Of a stretch of DNA of 64,000 bases, positions 10,046 to 22,617 are shown in pieces. A model generated the notes under the pieces. It saw nothing but the letters and a program-made list of their open reading frames with translations, searched no databases and had not been told where the DNA came from. Origin of the DNA: Pisolithus tinctorius (lineage: Eukaryota > Basidiomycota > Agaricomycetes > Boletales > Pisolithaceae); NCBI GenBank assembly GCA_024663395.1, contig JANFAH010000030.1:742554-806553 (forward strand). Reading direction: 5' to 3'. Every line of letters starts with the position of its first letter. Within the stretch, counting starts at the first letter, position 1. The position numbers and the translations under genes were made by a program.

Positions 10046-11318
10046 AAGAACTCACCAGGTGTGGAGTTTCGGCCGAAGGATGCCAATGGCGAGCGGCACA
10101 GTGGTGGTAGTGGCAATGCTACAGGCGGCAGCGCCATCCACTCACATGGAATAGAGAAAACGAAGGTACCTGACACCCGATGTCAGAACGTCCGAGGCAA
10201 GACAGAATGCAGCCAAACGACTCACCTGTGCCGCCCGAACCACCTTCGGACCTTATCGTGCACATCTGTATCCCCTACAGGACTCGATGTCGACGAGGAA
10301 AGATCAAAGCGAACCCTACGAAGCGTCAGCAAAGCTCGCGCGAACAGAAACGCGCACCATGCATCCAGTATACCCTTGCAACCACTCGAATTACCTTGTG
10401 GATGCTCTCGCCACCCCTCGGATTTCCTCTTAATGTTGCTAACACATACTCGCCGCAGGGGGTGCGTTCTGTTATCGATTTGGGACATCGATGGCCCACG
10501 AGCATTGTACGGCGCTCACGCACGATGTGGCAAAGGCAAGACAACGTGCGCGGCCACACATTCATCAACACCGCTCTCAGGGCTCTTTGAGTCCAGCCCA
10601 AGTAGAGGGGTAGGAGGCCTGGGTCGCTTGGCAGCAGAAACATCTTCCTAGGAAAGAGTGATGAGATGACCCAGTGGATAAAGTGATATGGACCCGTGAA
10701 CAGACCTGACTAGGGAGAGCACCTGTGGCGCTTTCGGCGATTTTGACGATTTGCCAGAAACGGGTTGGGGACAGAGATGACGAAGACGAGGCAGAAGCCA
10801 TGTAAGTGATCAGACTTGGAGAGTGTGAATACGATCCCGAAGGCGAGTACCTTGAACTGGGCATAGAGGGTGGTATCAGAGCCATCGAATGCAGCCCACC
10901 AGCATTGACGTTGGGTGAATATCGAAAATGGTATATCGCTGAGAAGATTTTGACTGGGCACGGTCGAGATGTCTGCAGGCCATGGGAAGGGTGGGGTGGA
11001 GGCGAGAGTACGTTGCTGGGGGGACAGTATACGTCTCTGTTGCTCTAGTGCGTACTAGGAAGTCATCAAACATGATGCCATTACTTCTTCCACCTAGCGC
11101 AATCCTGCGTCCTGCGCCTTGGGAACACGAATGGATGCCCAGAGGACACACAGATCACCTCAGCATGTTCCGAGTCTGGATGTCTAACTCGTCACAATTC
11201 AATACAGCAATACAACACATGTTTTCTCCGAATCTGCCTAGAACTAAGGTCGTATAGAAAAAATCTCGTTCGTTACAATTACAGCAGGAGTGGGAAGTAA
11301 GGGTTCAATAGCTCAGCA
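10046..11318. other. Unresolved region with overlapping open frames
   Basis: Several overlapping frames exist on both strands and none carries a known motif. A plus-strand stretch at 10700-10805 ends in an acidic run at a GTAAGT that could be a splice donor. An 80-codon frame (10806-11048) follows. A word shared with 33003-33017 and 40628-40642, ttttgacgatttgcc on one strand, occurs at about 10739. Confidence 0.3.
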
Positions 11319-12197
11319 CTAAAGTTTTCTTTTTGCCCTGCCTTGGTCGGTAATTATCGTTTTCCTGGTCACCCACGATGGGTCTCCATTGTCCAATAAC
11401 TTTAGATGATATCCGGGCAACACTGGATGACAAGCGTTGATCTGAGCATCAGCCCATTTATCACCTAACCAGATCCAGACCTGAAACGTGCCCTTGCTTC
11501 GATCTTGGTGAACATATAAGTCCACTGTATTTGGCGGGTATTCGTATGCATGGGGAACCTCAGGTGGCGAGTCCAAGGGCTGGCCACCAGCTGACTTGTA
11601 GAAAACAACCCACTCTTTCTTGCCCCTAATAGCCTTCCGCGTGCACCTCAAAGGTGAGACTTTACCAACCAAAGGAACCAAAGGAGGGGCTTCCGGCTGT
11701 GACTCTACAACCACAACGGGGGGCAAGTTTGTCACCGGTCCAGGCGTGTGGAGAGAGCTGAATGAGAAAACAGGAGCAGGCTGATCGTGGGTTGGGACAG
11801 CTGAGATTTGTGACTTCGTACCACTCAAACCTTCTGTTGCGGTGGGAAGCTTGTCCAGAGGACGAGTAACTACGATTGGTATTGCATCCTTCCCAGAAGC
11901 CTGACAAGGGCCTTGGGAGTGGACAGTCTCCACATGATCCTGAACACCAGTGGTGGATTCGGAGTCATCACTACCGGTGAGACTGCCGAGAGAGGTGAGA
12001 GAGGACAGAGTCGAGCAAGGGGCCACCAGTCCAGATCTTGCTAGAGGGTTGACAATGCCACCGAGATGGTTGCTAGTCGAGTCGATAATTTGGGCCACAG
12101 GTGAGGTCACTGAAGGAGATGCCTGGGTGGTGGCTACAAATTTTGTGTTTACAAAGGTGCGACCCTCGGTTGGACCCGCCAGCGGGTTGGGGGTCAT
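11319..12197 (-). CDS. Hypothetical protein, 292 aa, with conserved-looking C-terminal domain
   Basis: A single uninterrupted frame from the ATG at 12197 to TAA. Residues 1-195 are low-complexity Ser/Thr/Pro. Residues about 196-292 look folded: a basic segment, then a WVVFYKSAGG stretch and a Trp-rich VWIWLGDKWADAQ stretch. I do not recognise a named domain. It is the first of several minus-strand genes in this block. It could be a whole gene or the last exon of a longer one. Confidence 0.5.
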   Translation of the reverse strand: MTPNPLAGPTEGRTFVNTKFVATTQASPSVTSPVAQIIDSTSNHLGGIVNPLARSGLVAPCSTLSSLTSLGSLTGSDDSESTTGVQDHVETVHSQGPCQASGKDAIPIVVTRPLDKLPTATEGLSGTKSQISAVPTHDQPAPVFSFSSLHTPGPVTNLPPVVVVESQPEAPPLVPLVGKVSPLRCTRKAIRGKKEWVVFYKSAGGQPLDSPPEVPHAYEYPPNTVDLYVHQDRSKGTFQVWIWLGDKWADAQINACHPVLPGYHLKLLDNGDPSWVTRKTIITDQGRAKRKL

Positions 12198-13113
12198 GTA
12201 AGGAATGGGCAGTTTGCAAGTAGACGAGGAAAGGCCTGTAGTATTACCCTCAAACGGACATCATATGCCTGGCATAACCTCTGAACTGTACTTCATTCAA
12301 GATGGATGAGCAGCTGTGGCTTGATTGTGCAATCCACCATGCCTACCATTTTATATGGTAAATGACGATGTAAACTTGAGTGGCTCAGTAGACATACCCA
12401 TTATGAGATGGTGAAACAGAGTAATTCGTGAGCAAATGCTTTGACGATCCAAGACGGCTTCGAGTAATAGATGGACGATAGCTAAAGGAAGGTGTGAACA
12501 ACAAAGCACAAGCATCGGCCTAGTGATATGAACTTTGTGATGCTCGAGTAGGAAAGATGCGGCTTGGAACGCTGGCGGCGGATGGGAAATACCTGCCTCA
12601 AGATAGGGACTTCCTACCTGAAGTTAGCTTCAGAAGAAACTAGGACACAAGTCTCACATCTCGCTCAAGGGAAACACCAGAACGACGGGGGGTCTTGGCA
12701 AAGAACGTGCGAGGAGAAGGTGGCTCTAACATCGCTTTTACCAGAAAGCGTTGAGAGGGTGTAAGAAACGACTGATGGTAGCGGAGAGTGGCAATGGGAT
12801 GAGAGAGAGCCTGAAAGGCGTTGGAAAAAGTAAGTTTGAGTTCCCACGCCTTGTGGGTTATTGGAACAAAACCCCACCCCCGTCGTCCTCGTCATTTCAG
12901 TGGTTCTGAACACATCCTGTAACAGAAACATCTTCATGAGGTAATCGGAGCTCCGAGTGTGACGTTGAAAGACACATGGCATCGTCTAAGTCAGTCGTCA
13001 TGGCCTGGTTGAAAAGGGAAGAGGTGATATCAGCCCTGCTCGTTGGACGGATGGACCACCGACGTAGCCTGATCAAGAAAACATGCCCTGCGCAACTGAG
13101 GCATGCGTGCCTG
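12198..13113. other. No gene recognised
   Basis: Only short frames in all phases and no splice-consistent chain. It separates the 292-aa ORF from the TPR relic. Confidence 0.3.
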
Positions 13114-13838
13114 TTACTGAAACTTCGTCCAAAGGCCATGAGCAAGGTGGAGAGATATGCCATGATCGGGATGTCCTGTTGGACAGAGCTCTAGCACTGT
13201 GCATCCAAGCGGGATGGCTTCTTCTTCCAAGCCATCGACTACCCGAAGCTTGGCATGTCTATTGAACAGACAGAGAGCAAGTTCACGGAGGGATGAAGAC
13301 CAATCAGGACCAATCGTTGAGAACTGATCAGAATGTCCAGGGGGATGTCGTTCTGAAGCTTGACGGAGCAAGTCACTCACCTCCCCCCCCAAGTCGCGGA
13401 TCGCAGCCTTTTTCGCAAACCTCCTCCTGAGGTCGCAAGCAAGGTTGTGAAGAGGTATGCCATGGTCAGGATGGCCTGGCAGACAGAGCTCTAGTCCTGT
13501 GCGTCTGAGTATAATACCCCTTGATTTTCATATCTATTCGAGAGACAGAGAACAAGTTCACGGAGCGACGAAGACCAATGTTGATGCCCAGGGGGACGTA
13601 GTTCCAACGCTGCACGGAACAGCTCAATCGTTCCCTCCAACTCGCATATGGTAGCCTGTTTCATGAAACTCTTCGAGCGGTCACAAGCGAAATTGTGGAG
13701 AGATGAGGGAAACGTCGCCTGTTGAAGCCACCAGGATAATATACACAGCGGAAATGGTTCTGCGATCAAACCAGGTTCGGTGGTCAGTTGCAATAAGATA
13801 GGAATAGTTGAACCATACATTATCCTTGGAAACGACAA
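13114..13838 (-). pseudogene. Tetratricopeptide-repeat (TPR) gene relic
   Basis: Minus-strand frames contain motifs of the long-TPR proteins common in Agaricomycetes: LRPPGHQHWSSSLRELVLCL near 13600 and a diverged copy, ELCPTGHPDH plus SSLRELALCLFNRH, near 13150-13330. The two halves match as repeats at DNA level too (gagagcaagttcacggagg against gagaacaagttcacggagc, on the plus strand). The copies lie in different frames with stops between them, so this is a broken fragment. The parent family is thought to act in protein-protein scaffolding; no effector domain is visible here. Confidence 0.6.
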
Positions 13839-14223
13839 AATAACGGGGTGAGCGATCTTGAGTGATCAGAACATGCATTCATCGTTGGCATCAGATGTTG
13901 CATAGTCATGCCTGCCAGATATGATAGCACGAGAAGGAAAACTAAGCAACGAACAACAATCTACTAATGCTAAGGCTCAACACAAGTACATTGAGAGGTG
14001 ACGTGTACCAGGGGCCAAGCATGCACACGCCTGCAAGTAGTAACAGCTATCCACAAGTACACCACAGAACACGTTCCTTCTAATAGGATAATGATCCAAG
14101 CCTAAGAACTGCGTACCTCGCTACTTGCAAGCTTCCTCCCTTTCACGCCCTTGAATTTCTCCGCTACCCTAGAAATGTGTGATATGTTCCGCATGGAGTA
14201 CAAGCGAGGGGATGAACTGTAAC
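13839..14223. other. Intergenic, nothing recognised
   Basis: Lies between the TPR relic and the stop codon of the next minus-strand gene. No coding or repeat signal seen. Confidence 0.3.
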
Positions 14224-17200
14224 TTACCTCAAAACAGCCTCCGTGTGTGATAAATCCACCTCTGGAAGTATGTTGAGCCTGACTTTATCATCATCATCCA
14301 GATTGAGGAGCCAGGTACTATCATAGAAGTTGCTCGGTAAGCCTGGGACTGCCGCACCTGCTGATTCCACCCGGCGTGAAGGGACCCGTGTATGTGGGAA
14401 AGCACCATGTTTGGCTTGGCCATTCGCATTGAACCGGGTGGAAAGATGAATAAGATCAAACACTTGTAACCAATCGGTAGCCATCTGAGAGCGCCAGTTC
14501 AGTCGCGTAATGGCATATCGCTTCAAACCAGGCAGGTGGTCGGACTCATCGCCACTCATTGCATCATGGGGCAGGGTTTTCCAAAGGGGCTTAAAGTGCG
14601 CAAGGTCCAGATGTGCTGAGCAAGCATTTGCCCGACGATGTCGCAGCTATGAAAGGCAGCCAGAATTCAGCAGAGTCCTACGCCATGTCAGAAGAAATCT
14701 TACCGAGCAGCGTCTCTGATCTCTTGCATTCTCCTTTTCTTCGTCACGCTTAATTTGCAGCTGCTCATCATCAGGGTCACTATCGGCTTGCAAATCCGTG
14801 TACTGCGCACGTAGGGTGCGCAGGTGAGTCCGGAAGACTTTCTTAATAGCGCTTTTGTTTGGAGAACCATACCATCCACATTCAAAGAAGTGAGATGCAA
14901 AGACTTCTGTAGCACGTTTGTTCCAGTCCGAAGAAAGCGGTCCTTGGAAGTCCAAACGGAAGTCCTCAGCAGTGGGCCCTCCACGCCCTGTAGCAGCATA
15001 TAGTGCAGTTTCTTGTGATGACGCGACACTCGCCATTGGAAAAGGATGCCACTTGTTCCCTCGACCTAGTAGGTGGACTGCATGCTGCCGCACGTTCTCC
15101 TGTAAGACATTAATCCTAGTATCAAGATACATCACCCAGGGTGCTAGACCTACCTGTAAAACGAGCGTCACACCATCTTGGTATTTTCGTTCATAGTTGG
15201 GCACCTGCTCTTCCTCAGGGTTAAGCGTGGGGTTGGCAGGTGTGACCGTAGATAGCCCTTTCGGGGCTGGAGACGATTTTTCCATGGCTCCCTGCGTCAC
15301 TATAGCATCATGCAAGTCTAGCACTGCGGACATGAGTACAATTAGATCTGCCTTTGTCACGGACTGGTTCTGAAAATTCATGAACATATGCAGCATAGCT
15401 TCGTACAGCAGTACAGACCTGGTCGCCTCCCAAGAGCTGCTCGAGAGCCACGTCCTGCGTACAGCTACTTCAGTACATGTTATGAGGAAGGAATGTTGGG
15501 GCGAGATCATACCATACACCTATTACTTGCCTTATCTGAAGGCTGCTGTCCTGCAAATCCCTGGCTTACACCTGGGTTCTCCGATGTATGCCCACTAAAA
15601 CCGATGGGCTCATCTTCGCCATCACAGTCTGCCACATAGCCTCTCCAATCTTCATCGTAATCTTCGGTATCAACATCATTATGTCCGCATTCCATGGCAT
15701 GGTCATCGTGGGAACCGGGCACTTGGGACTCATCAGCAGCTGCTGAACCATACCCTTCATCGTTATGTTCAACATCTCTATATTCCATTACACACTCGTC
15801 ATGGAAATCGGCTACTTGGAATTCGTCAGTAGAAAACAGTGGCAACGGGTCAATAGACACAGTACCAGGTTGAGGAGATGGGGAAGGTCCTCCACCGCTC
15901 TCCTTTCGATTGTGGATGTCACTCCCATAAGGCCCTGATTTTATAGGGCAAGTATCCTGCCATCCTGGGGATCGCTGGCTCACATCGGGATTTCTGCTAG
16001 AATCGGCAAGCCCAGCATCGTTGTCGTGGAAACCAGGCACTCGGGATTGGTCTGTAGCTACCATACCATAACCTTCATCGCCATCTTCGATGTTGACATT
16101 ATCCATGCAATCATAATGAAAATCGGGCACTTGTAAGTTGTCAGCAACAAGCAGCAGCAAAAAGCCAATAGACAGTACCAGGATGTGAAACCAAATTATC
16201 TGGTGGGAACTCAGGTCTATCGGCGACAAGACCTGGTAGCAAGTCTATGGTCACAGTCGCAACAGGTGATGACAGGTGATCGCAAGCCAGCAATGACGGT
16301 GTCATCGAAGGATGCGCTATTGTCGTAGGTGCAAGGGCATCATCTTGCCAATGATCGTTGTCCAGCTCCACACCAGCAATGCCAGCGTCTGACTGAGCCG
16401 ATTCGTTCATGCGAGCAGAAACCGAAAAATCATGCATCGACAGTGTTGGGCAGTTTTCATGCATGGTAGCAGGTGTGGGCATGCCGGATGCTTGGCTGCC
16501 ATCGAAAACAGGGTAGTACTGATTTCGTGGAGTTCTAGATGTCAAACCGGGTATACCATCCTCACCGAATCGTGGGTGACATACAGACTGTGGGGAAGTT
16601 CTCTCTGCTGGAGGTAGTTGGTCTGTAGAAGTCGGGAGCGATGAACTGGGAAGCGACGGGCAGGGAAGCAGATGATGGCCAGGTGTTGATGAGATGGATG
16701 AGAATTGACCATTCATGTCTGGCGGTGCCTCAGAAATCAACAGAGGCACGACATTACGGTTGGAGGTAGATTCGTTCCGTTGCGCATTAGACCCGACATC
16801 ATGCGGCAGCCTTCCAGAGGGTCCATCATTTGGGTCGGGATCGAGTTCATTATGAGGACGAGGTGCCCTGCCGTCATCAGAAATGGGGTAATGCTGGTTT
16901 TGTAGAATACTAGACACTGGACCGGGTCCGCCGTCCTCGCCCGGCGAGTTGGGAGGCCCTGGGTGATGTACAGACCGTGCAATCTGCATATGCAGAATTC
17001 TCTCCTCCGGAGGTTGCAATTGATCCTGGTCCATAAAAGTCAGGAGCAACGAACTGGGCGGCGACGGGCAGGGGAGTGGGAGAGGCCCAGGCGTCGATGA
17101 GATGGATGAGAATCGATCATTCAAGTCTTGTGGTGCCTCAGGGGACAACATAGGTATGACAGTACCGTTGGAGGTAGATTCATTCCGTTGAGCATTAGAC

Positions 17201-18330
17201 CTGGTGTCTTGCTGCAGGCTTCCAGAGGGCCTGTCGTTCAGATCGGGAATGTGTTCACCATGAGGACTTGTGTTGGCTCTGTGAGTTCGTCCTTGGCCAG
17301 CTAAACGTAGTGTTGCCATTGCACCCATGAATATCTCTCGGGGCATCGGAAATCTGAAAGTGAAGGTACGGATGGCTTGGCTCCCCTCCATGTCAACTTC
17401 CCGAAGTTGGGCCGAAGAATCCTATTATACGAATAAAAAAATACATAAATGTATTGGCAAGGTGGCCTGTCGTCTGGAACGACGTACCGTGCTCTTGGTG
17501 CAATTGGAATTATCCGTTCCAGTATCCTGTGCAGTACGAATGGAATCCTGTTCTAATCTTAACCTAGGCCCCTTCACAGTATGGGGTTTCGCTATGGGTC
17601 CATGAGAGCTTGTGCCGGAAACAGTATGGCTGGTCTTCATCTTCTTCATGGGGTGGGAACTGGTCGTACGTTTTGCCATACCATTAAGTCCAATTGGTGG
17701 GGTAGGAGACCTGGGCCTCTTGGACATAGAATGCGGCGGCGGGGTAGGAAATCTGGGCCGCTCGACAGTAGAGCCTAGACGAGAACTAGTTTCCTATAAC
17801 AGAACGAATCAGCAAAGATAAGACGGCCACACCTGAAGTGGCCAAACACTACATACCTTGATATGTCCATGGTGCAGTCCAACAGGTGCACCAACGCCGC
17901 CAAGGGCATCATGTCGTGAAGAGGTGAATGGCTTGGTATCTGCCCCATCCACAGAGATTGGATCGTCTCCTAGAGTTATGCCAGGCACCTCTGAAGTAGG
18001 TGGCTCAGTATCCGCCTCGTCCATGGGACTTGGATTATCCGCTGGAGTTGTGCCAGGCACTTCCGAAGTAGGTGGCTCAGTATTCGCCTCGTCCACGGGA
18101 CTTGGAACATCTGCTGAGGTTGCGTCGGGCACCTCAGAAGTAAGTGGCTCAGTATCTGCCCCGTCCATAGAACTTGGATCGCCTGCTAGAATTGCATCGG
18201 GAACCTCTGACAGCTCAAGACGTCGCAAAGTTCTCTCCTTTCGGACTTGTTGAGCAAGCTTGTACGGCTCAAATGTGCGCCTACGCCACAGAGTATAGTG
18301 TAAAATGTTATTCACAAGAGTGGACTGCAT
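14224..18330 (-). CDS. Large multi-exon gene of the uncharacterised 'SDESD' repeat family
   Basis: Exon 1 is 18330-17857 (158 codons) and exon 2 is 17793-17488 (102 codons), both phase 0. Exon 3 starts at 17421 and probably ends in a 49-nt intron near 16161. Further exons run to about 15510, from about 15500 to 14700, and to a stop at 14224. Exon 1 carries four imperfect ~24-residue repeats around SEVPxxxxADxPSxxDxAxTEP. The middle is long, disordered Pro/Ser/Asp-rich sequence. The C-terminal third looks conserved: a KKVFRTHLRTLRAQY segment, DQRR, then MSGDESDH, VFDLIHLSTRF and PGLPSNFYD. From memory this arrangement recurs in many Agaricomycete hypothetical proteins, usually in high copy. 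Function is unknown. No stop is needed between the junctions I could check, so it may be intact, but the 15.5-kb junction is uncertain. Confidence 0.6.
17857..18263 (-). repeat. Coding minisatellite, four ~72-bp units
   Basis: Within exon 1 of the large gene, the units ggcacctcYgaagtaggtgg, then ctcagtatYYgcctcgtcca, then a short linker repeat four times on the plus strand, encoding the acidic Pro/Thr repeats described for that gene. Confidence 0.7.
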
Positions 18331-18591
18331 GTAGAGCTGATGGGAAGTTGAAAGATGGATGCAAAATCATCGCCAATAACCCCCTACAAGATACTTCATC
18401 AGTGGCAGAGCACAGAACAAAGAGACTATGTTGGCTTTGTGACTAACATGACAGTGACAGCGGGTCCTCCCGAAATAATTATCAGCAGACCTGGGTCCAG
18501 AAATGAGTCAATCGGAGTGCCCAGCCTGATATGAGTGGAGGATCGTCATCCTGCGCCAAAACCTCAGATGGTAGCAGCCATCGATCGTCCT

Positions 18592-21500
18592 TTAATTCGT
18601 GATTGTAACAATCGTTGTGCACTGATTAACGTTTTCAAGCATCGTGCTGTTGGCATAGATAAGGTCAGAAATAATCTCGATCGTTGATGGGTCCGGGTCG
18701 AGCGGGAACGAGAAAAGCATCGAAGTGATCTCTTCCACTGCAAGTGGGTTCAGAGACAAGTTAGCTAGAATCATGCCGACAACATCACTCACAATTGACG
18801 GAGGTATTTAAGCCCTTCAATGAATCACTCAGCCATTTCAAGAATTCATGCGACGGAGTAACAGGAGAATCCTCCACACGTGGTGTTGCAGCGGGTTTAG
18901 TAGGTGCCAGTGTAGCCGCCAACATTCCCGGTTGCGTAGCGGCACCGTGTTGTCGAGGTACTGTAGCCGGAGGTCCTACAGCAACTGTTGAGCCAGGCGT
19001 AGTTGCCGCGGGTCGTGGGGGAGCAGCCACAGGCGTGGCTGGTTTACCATTTGCCCCAATAGTTGACCATGCACCGCTGCCAGTATTCTGTGCACTAGGC
19101 GCAGTCTAGTGTAGTACTGTATCAGCAACAGAGAAACTGACAAGACGAATTAACACCAACCTTGAAGGTAGTCTCAGCGTAAGGCCGGTGGGCAGTGGCG
19201 GACACCACGCTCTCTCTCACTATTACCTTCTTCATCCTCTCCTCTTCCTCTTGGATCTCCTTCATCGACTTCTTTACGGTAGCGGTTGGTGCAGTGGTCG
19301 TCCAAACAGGCGCACTGGGGGTAACAGGCGTCGGGGGCTCCTTCGGTGCTGCGGTATTTCTTCCTCCCGCTTGGGATGTCAGCAATCCCCAGGATGCAGT
19401 AAACGGCTGGGCGTCTTCGGAATCGGAAGCAATGAGAGAAGTTGCGATGTTACTGCAGGCGCATTCTTGCTCCTTCTCAGAAGCCTTACGTGCCTCTGTC
19501 ATCTTCGCCTCTGCCTCCTGAATCTCGCGAAAACTCATTGTCACAGTAGGTTTCACCTTCCTCTCCTCGTCCGCAGTGGACCACACAGATTTCGGTGCAG
19601 GCGGGGAGATTGTAGGAACAGGAGATGGGCCCTTGACAACGCTTGCTGGTGTACCCTTTGGCACAGTAACTGATGCATGAGCGTCATGTGCTGTTGACTT
19701 ACGGCTAGGTTTGCTTGTCACTTGGGGATCGCTACTGGGGGGGACCGGTTGAGACGCTGGTATTGGAGCTGCGGACGCTACTGGAAGCTCATCCGCCGGT
19801 GTCTGCGGGACGGGAGGAGTAGGGACTCCTCCATCAATAGGAGAACCAGCAACGAAAACATCCTCTGCGCCTTGCCCATCAGGGATCTCTTTCCATCTGT
19901 CATCGGTACCCCCCAAAGATGCCATCAGCCAAGGAGATGGGTCCTTCAGTTGAGGTACGGCCTGAGGAGGCTGAATCGGTCGAGCCCAGTTAAATCCTTG
20001 CTGAGCTTGAGCCGACATCACAGCCAGTGATGAGGTAGCAGAGGTGTCAACTGTTCTCGTATGGCAGACAGGAGATGGGTCAGGCCAGGGTGATGTACCA
20101 CTATTAGCTTGTACGGCAGAGGTCAGGAGGTGAGATACGTGAGGGGATACTGAGGGCTGCGTCAACGCCTCTCCAAAGGGTGACACAGCCTGATGTTGCG
20201 CAGAGGGTGGGAATGAGGCAGATGGCTGGGAGTACTGGGACCGAGTCGGAGAATTGTACTGCGATTCGCTGAGACCATTAATCATGCCATTACTAAACGT
20301 TATTCCATTGGCCTCAATAACCTGTTTTGCAAATGGAGGGTGTTGGTGACCGCCGAGGCCGCCCATGTTGTTGTACGGTGCATCGTTGGACGGCTCCTGG
20401 TTGAATCCATGGACTTGGGTCACGGGAATATTGGGACCTATCATATTCGAGGTTATGCTGCTATAGCCATCGGTGAAAGGATGTCGTTCATTTGTGCTGA
20501 AGCCCTGGTTCATTGGGCTGAGACCTGCCGACCACAGTGTTCCTTCGTTGTAACGGCCAAATGTATCAAGCGAAGTAGCCCTGCCAGGTGTCCTGTTACT
20601 GAACGGTACCCTGTCACCGGAGTATGCACTACCTCTGCCTCTACTGCCAAATACTGTTGGGTCCGGCGAGCCATCACCAAATGTGGCAGCTCCCAAGGAT
20701 GAGGATGGAGAGTCTGAAGGAGAGGCATTACTGAGGTATGACGGATCCAAGGGCGTGCTTCGTACTGCCCGTTGTGGTACAGGTTGGTGACCATCAAAGG
20801 TGCTATGTTCATGGGTGGGAGAGTAGCCATGAGGTGACTCCGTGCAGAGAGTCAATCCCGGTGAACCAGGAACTGAGAGTGGCTGCGAAAGAAAGACTTT
20901 TCCTCCGTTAGAGCGTCGCTCAAGAGCTGCAACAGGAATCCATTCGACGTCCAAATATGTGCGTTTCATGAGTAACTCGGGGGTAAAGTAACCTTCATCA
21001 AACTACTTCTGCATAACATCAGCGCGAAATGGACCTACAAGATGAGGGTAAGAACATCGAACACTTTCCAAGGGTCAGACAGACCTTGCACTTGACCCTG
21101 AGGATCCAGTTACCGGAGCGCTAGTAGCCGTTGTGATTTGCAGGCTCATATCCAAATTGTTTGGTTCTCCCAAGTTCATATCAGCAACACCCTGGACAAC
21201 AGAAGTGCCAATAGATGTGGATGGCTGACTATCATCTGCAGACACCGCCCGAGACCGATCTGGACTGGCTGACGGGAGTTGTTGGTTTGTTCCCAGTGAG
21301 GTCACCTTCATCAACGTCCAAGGGAACATAAACCTCCTCTTCTTTGGTGTTTGAATGCCTCAACTCCACATCTTTGCCCTCCGGCTGTGCTGGAGTACCG
21401 GCTGTTCCAACGAGACTCGCAGAAGGACGTCTCCTCGACCAAGAATCCCCGTTATTAAGAACGCCGTCAAAACCAGAACCAAATGTACCCATTCTATTGC

Positions 21501-21642
21501 GCGGGGAAGAAAGTGCCTCACGAGGGGAGGCCAATGAACTACCCTGCGTGTTGGACAGTGACAACTTTCAAGGCATCAATGCAGGTTGATCTTGATCAAC
21601 AAACAAATGCATGTCAGACTAACAAGAGAGCGAAAACCAGCT
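18592..21642 (-). pseudogene. GYF-domain (GIGYF/Smy2-like) gene, copy 1, disabled
   Basis: GYF proteins bind proline-rich ligands and in eukaryotes link to translational repression and vesicle traffic. Here a RRRPSASL-type N-terminal exon (21576 to about 21232) is followed by the second half of a GYF domain (GPF..., then GYFTPELL) near 21025-20970. A 615-codon open frame (20969-19122) follows, containing the family's SFREIQEAEAK and MKEIQEEEERMKK coiled segments. The tail EFLKWLSDSLKGLN then SFPLDPDPSTIEIISD (19030-18610) is in place. Defects: TGA at codon 3 (21570-21568), where copy 2 has CGA; TAG at 21005-21003, where family members have Trp; TAA in the degraded first half of the domain; loss of the final exon after 18605; and no N-terminal exons beyond 21642. 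The inverted partner lies at 55790-58525. Confidence 0.8.
19369..21642 (-). repeat. Inverted duplication unit A (partner 56257-58525)
   Basis: About 2.27 kb of near-identical DNA in opposite orientation, 35 kb from its partner. The upper break is inside an intron, just past agctggttttcgctctc. The lower limit is set by the retrotransposon insertion in the partner. Confidence 0.9.
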
Positions 21643-21830
21643 GAGGCTAGCCTAGTAGAGAGATACTCGCCAACTGTCGTGAAAACGGCCGCGAAGAAAG
21701 TGCAGTACTTAACAGCGTAATCGACCTCTGTAGCTAGCCCCAAAATATGTCGTCGGTATGGTGGCTGGCACATCATCCCAAGGATAGTTAGAATCATCTG
21801 GCAATAATCGGAGGTTCACATACAGGACCA

Positions 21831-22520
21831 CTACACCCTTCGTGCGAAGCTGGATGAGGTAAACCAAAGGCTGCATGGAAAGCATGGCAAAGGGCAGGTG
21901 TCATGACAAATAACAGGAGGGAGGAGCGGGTCTGCATATAATGGGCGACGTGTATCAGTGTCGACAGTGCAGACGTTGTGGCGGCGGTGCTGTGGACATG
22001 TTTCGTCTGAAATCGGGCACTTGAAGTTCTCGATGCTGAGTCTCGTGGTGGCGGGGGTATGGCAAGGGTGTTTGCTCAAAGGAACGCCTGCTAACTTGCT
22101 ATCTAAGTCTTGGGCAGAGAATAAACACATAATTTAGTCAATGAACGAAGTTTCTCAAACGAAAAGGCTATTCGCGCCCACCGTGCAAGATAAAGCCAGG
22201 CACTCTCAAACACCCCTACACCACCCTTCTCCATCCAGCTGCCCCACTCGCATTCACCATTGACATTGACAAGGAACTTGACCGGATCCGGTAGGTGAAG
22301 CAGAGGATTTCCTAAGCGTGGCATGAGTGACATTCGAGACTCAACGACCGGAGGAGGCCATTCTTGCCTTGAAACGTTGTCGAAACCGACGGATAGAGCG
22401 AGCGATGCAGCACAGACGACCGACCCAAGTAGGGGTTAAGTAAGTTCTTCGAGCAATAACTCCCACCAGTAAACCTGTAGACCGACAAGCAGCTATTCGA
22501 GGTCTGAGCATGTAACAAAA
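21831..22520 (-). CDS. Hypothetical multi-exon ORFs
   Basis: Minus-strand frames 22518-22312, 22333-22103 and 22130-21831 are adjacent and may be exons. The middle one contains VNVNGECEWGSWMEKG and WARIAFSFEKLRSL, which read like real protein. I do not recognise the family. Whether the gene is whole cannot be judged. Confidence 0.35.
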
Positions 22521-22617
22521 CATAACAACTTTATTTTGCAAAAACAGTTTAGAAGGTAAGACATGGTACATGGAGTGGATATTTTTTGTTCAAAGCACAG
22601 AAGTCACGAAAATGTAG

